Shown: one piece after another, positions 10,574 through 11,423 of the stretch
Position numbering within the stretch: position 1 is the first letter of the stretch
Layout of the letters: every line of letters begins with the position of its first letter
From: Candidatus Cloacimonadota bacterium
GTDB taxonomy: Bacteria > Cloacimonadota > Cloacimonadia > Cloacimonadales > JAOZMQ01
Reading direction: 5' to 3'
Assembly: GCA_029934195.1 (NCBI GenBank)
Contig: JAOZMQ010000058.1
Location: forward strand, 1 to 11,423
DNA: 11,423 nt
Position numbers and translations under genes: made by a program
The notes under the pieces: model-generated
Database searches by the model: none
Told to the model about the DNA's origin: nothing
The model's input: the letters and a program-made list of their open reading frames with translations, nothing else

Positions 10574-10606
10574 TTGTATTTAGGTTATTTTTTACTGGAG
10601 AAATAA

Positions 10607-11423
10607 ATGAAAAAGAATAAGAAAGAAGTAATAAAACATAGTTCGTCTATTCAAATATCTAATAAAATTAATTTACTGCAAAGACGTTCTTGGAATATTC
10701 TATTAGCAAATGCTTTTGATTCTTTAGAAACTAAAGATGAATATGAAATTTCAATAAAAGAATTATGTTTTATTTTGAAATATAATAGCAATAATGATTT
10801 ACACATAAAAAAATTATTGAAAAGTTTGGTTACTACAAGTATAGAATGGAATCTTTTAAATAAAGATTTTAAGCAAGAATGGGGTGTTGTTTCCTTGTTG
10901 GCTCAGGCTATTATTATTAATGGAGTTTTAACATATAGTTATGCTCCTGTGTTAAAAAGAAAATTAGCGAATCCTTCTATGTACGCTAAAATTAATTTAA
11001 GTCTTCAGAATAGGTTTAATAGTAAACATTCATTAGCTTTATATGAATTATTTATTGATTATTATAACGAAAATAAAAAATACGGAGAAACTCCTTTTAT
11101 TTTTATTGATGGGTTTAGAAAATTACTTGGATTAGGAGAAAGTGAATATAGTAGATATAAAGATTTAAGTAATTATGTTATAAGAAAAGCGATTAAAGAA
11201 ATAAATGAAAAAACAGATTTATATGTAGAAATTGAATATAAAAAAGAAGGTCGCAAAATTGTTGCTCTAAAATTTATTATAAAGAAAAATCCAAACAATA
11301 ATATTATATTAGATGTTTTTGAAGTACCTCAAAAAGAGCAAAAATCATTACCAATAGAAGAATTTGAGATTGATAATCAAGAATTATTTATAATATTAAC
11401 AACTGAATTTGGAATTTCAAAAA
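10607..11423 (+). CDS. Rep_3-family plasmid replication initiator (3' end outside window)
   Basis: It binds the iterons and starts theta replication. My translation from the ATG at 10607 begins MKKNKKEVIKHSSSIQISNK and stays open for 272 codons to the right edge. It has the two winged-helix pattern of the Rep_3 (RepB/RepE/pi) family: INLLQRRSWNILLANAF and the following ISIKELCFILKY in the first, RFNSKHSLALYELFIDYY in the middle, and FRKLLGLGESEYSRYKDLSN followed by KEINEKTDLYVEIEYKKEGR in the second, DNA-reading domain. GGAG six bases before the ATG is a strong ribosome-binding site. Rep_3 proteins are often 230-350 residues, so little is likely missing. Half-iteron control of its promoter is probable. 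Confidence 0.92.
   Translation, partial: MKKNKKEVIKHSSSIQISNKINLLQRRSWNILLANAFDSLETKDEYEISIKELCFILKYNSNNDLHIKKLLKSLVTTSIEWNLLNKDFKQEWGVVSLLAQAIIINGVLTYSYAPVLKRKLANPSMYAKINLSLQNRFNSKHSLALYELFIDYYNENKKYGETPFIFIDGFRKLLGLGESEYSRYKDLSNYVIRKAIKEINEKTDLYVEIEYKKEGRKIVALKFIIKKNPNNNIILDVFEVPQKEQKSLPIEEFEIDNQELFIILTTEFGISK

Overview
This very A+T-rich window reads as part of a mobilizable, theta-replicating plasmid or a plasmid-like integrated element. The right end carries three 22-bp iterons, an A+T-rich 9-bp repeat tract and a Rep_3-family initiator that runs off the edge. The middle carries a relaxase, a MobC-like accessory protein and a TraG/VirD4-type coupling ATPase. The small Toprim/primase-like protein and the relaxase/MobC pair resemble those of Bacteroidota elements, so I lean towards Bacteroidota or a relative. 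Several genes, however, have clear Shine-Dalgarno sequences and TTG starts, which is not typical of that phylum. The host call is therefore tentative.

Layout, left to right. Positions 1-1732 hold a gene cut by the left edge, a small plus-strand gene, a two-helix membrane protein and a small basic protein, none of known function. Positions 1733-2578 are essentially non-coding and packed with inverted repeats, including a nested structure at about 2213-2414. Positions 2579-3726 hold two accessory genes, each followed by a strong intrinsic terminator: a DYLQVF-motif protein and a member of a phage/plasmid family beginning M(S/A)HF-V-VIG. Positions 3727-4157 hold a strong GC-rich hairpin and a possible short broken ORF. 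Positions 4158-7677 are the mobilization block: coupling ATPase, a divergent ComF-like phosphoribosyltransferase, relaxase and MobC. The gap upstream of mobC (7678-7948) is the best oriT candidate. Positions 7949-10300 hold a second DYLQVF paralogue, a J-domain protein, a short coiled-coil protein and the Toprim protein. Positions 10301-10606 are the replication origin, followed by rep.

Working model (inference): Rep binds the iterons and melts the A+T-rich repeats, and the Toprim protein may support priming. MobC and the relaxase would nick an oriT upstream of mobC, and the anchor-less coupling ATPase would dock the complex on a helper secretion system, since no transfer-pore genes are visible. 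The accessory genes look like separate units with their own terminators.

The least explained feature is a pair of structured inverted repeats at 1188-1250 and 2238-2321. They share an internal hairpin with identical loop length, conserved flanks and a compensatory base-pair change. This suggests a conserved RNA or single-stranded-DNA element that I do not recognise.
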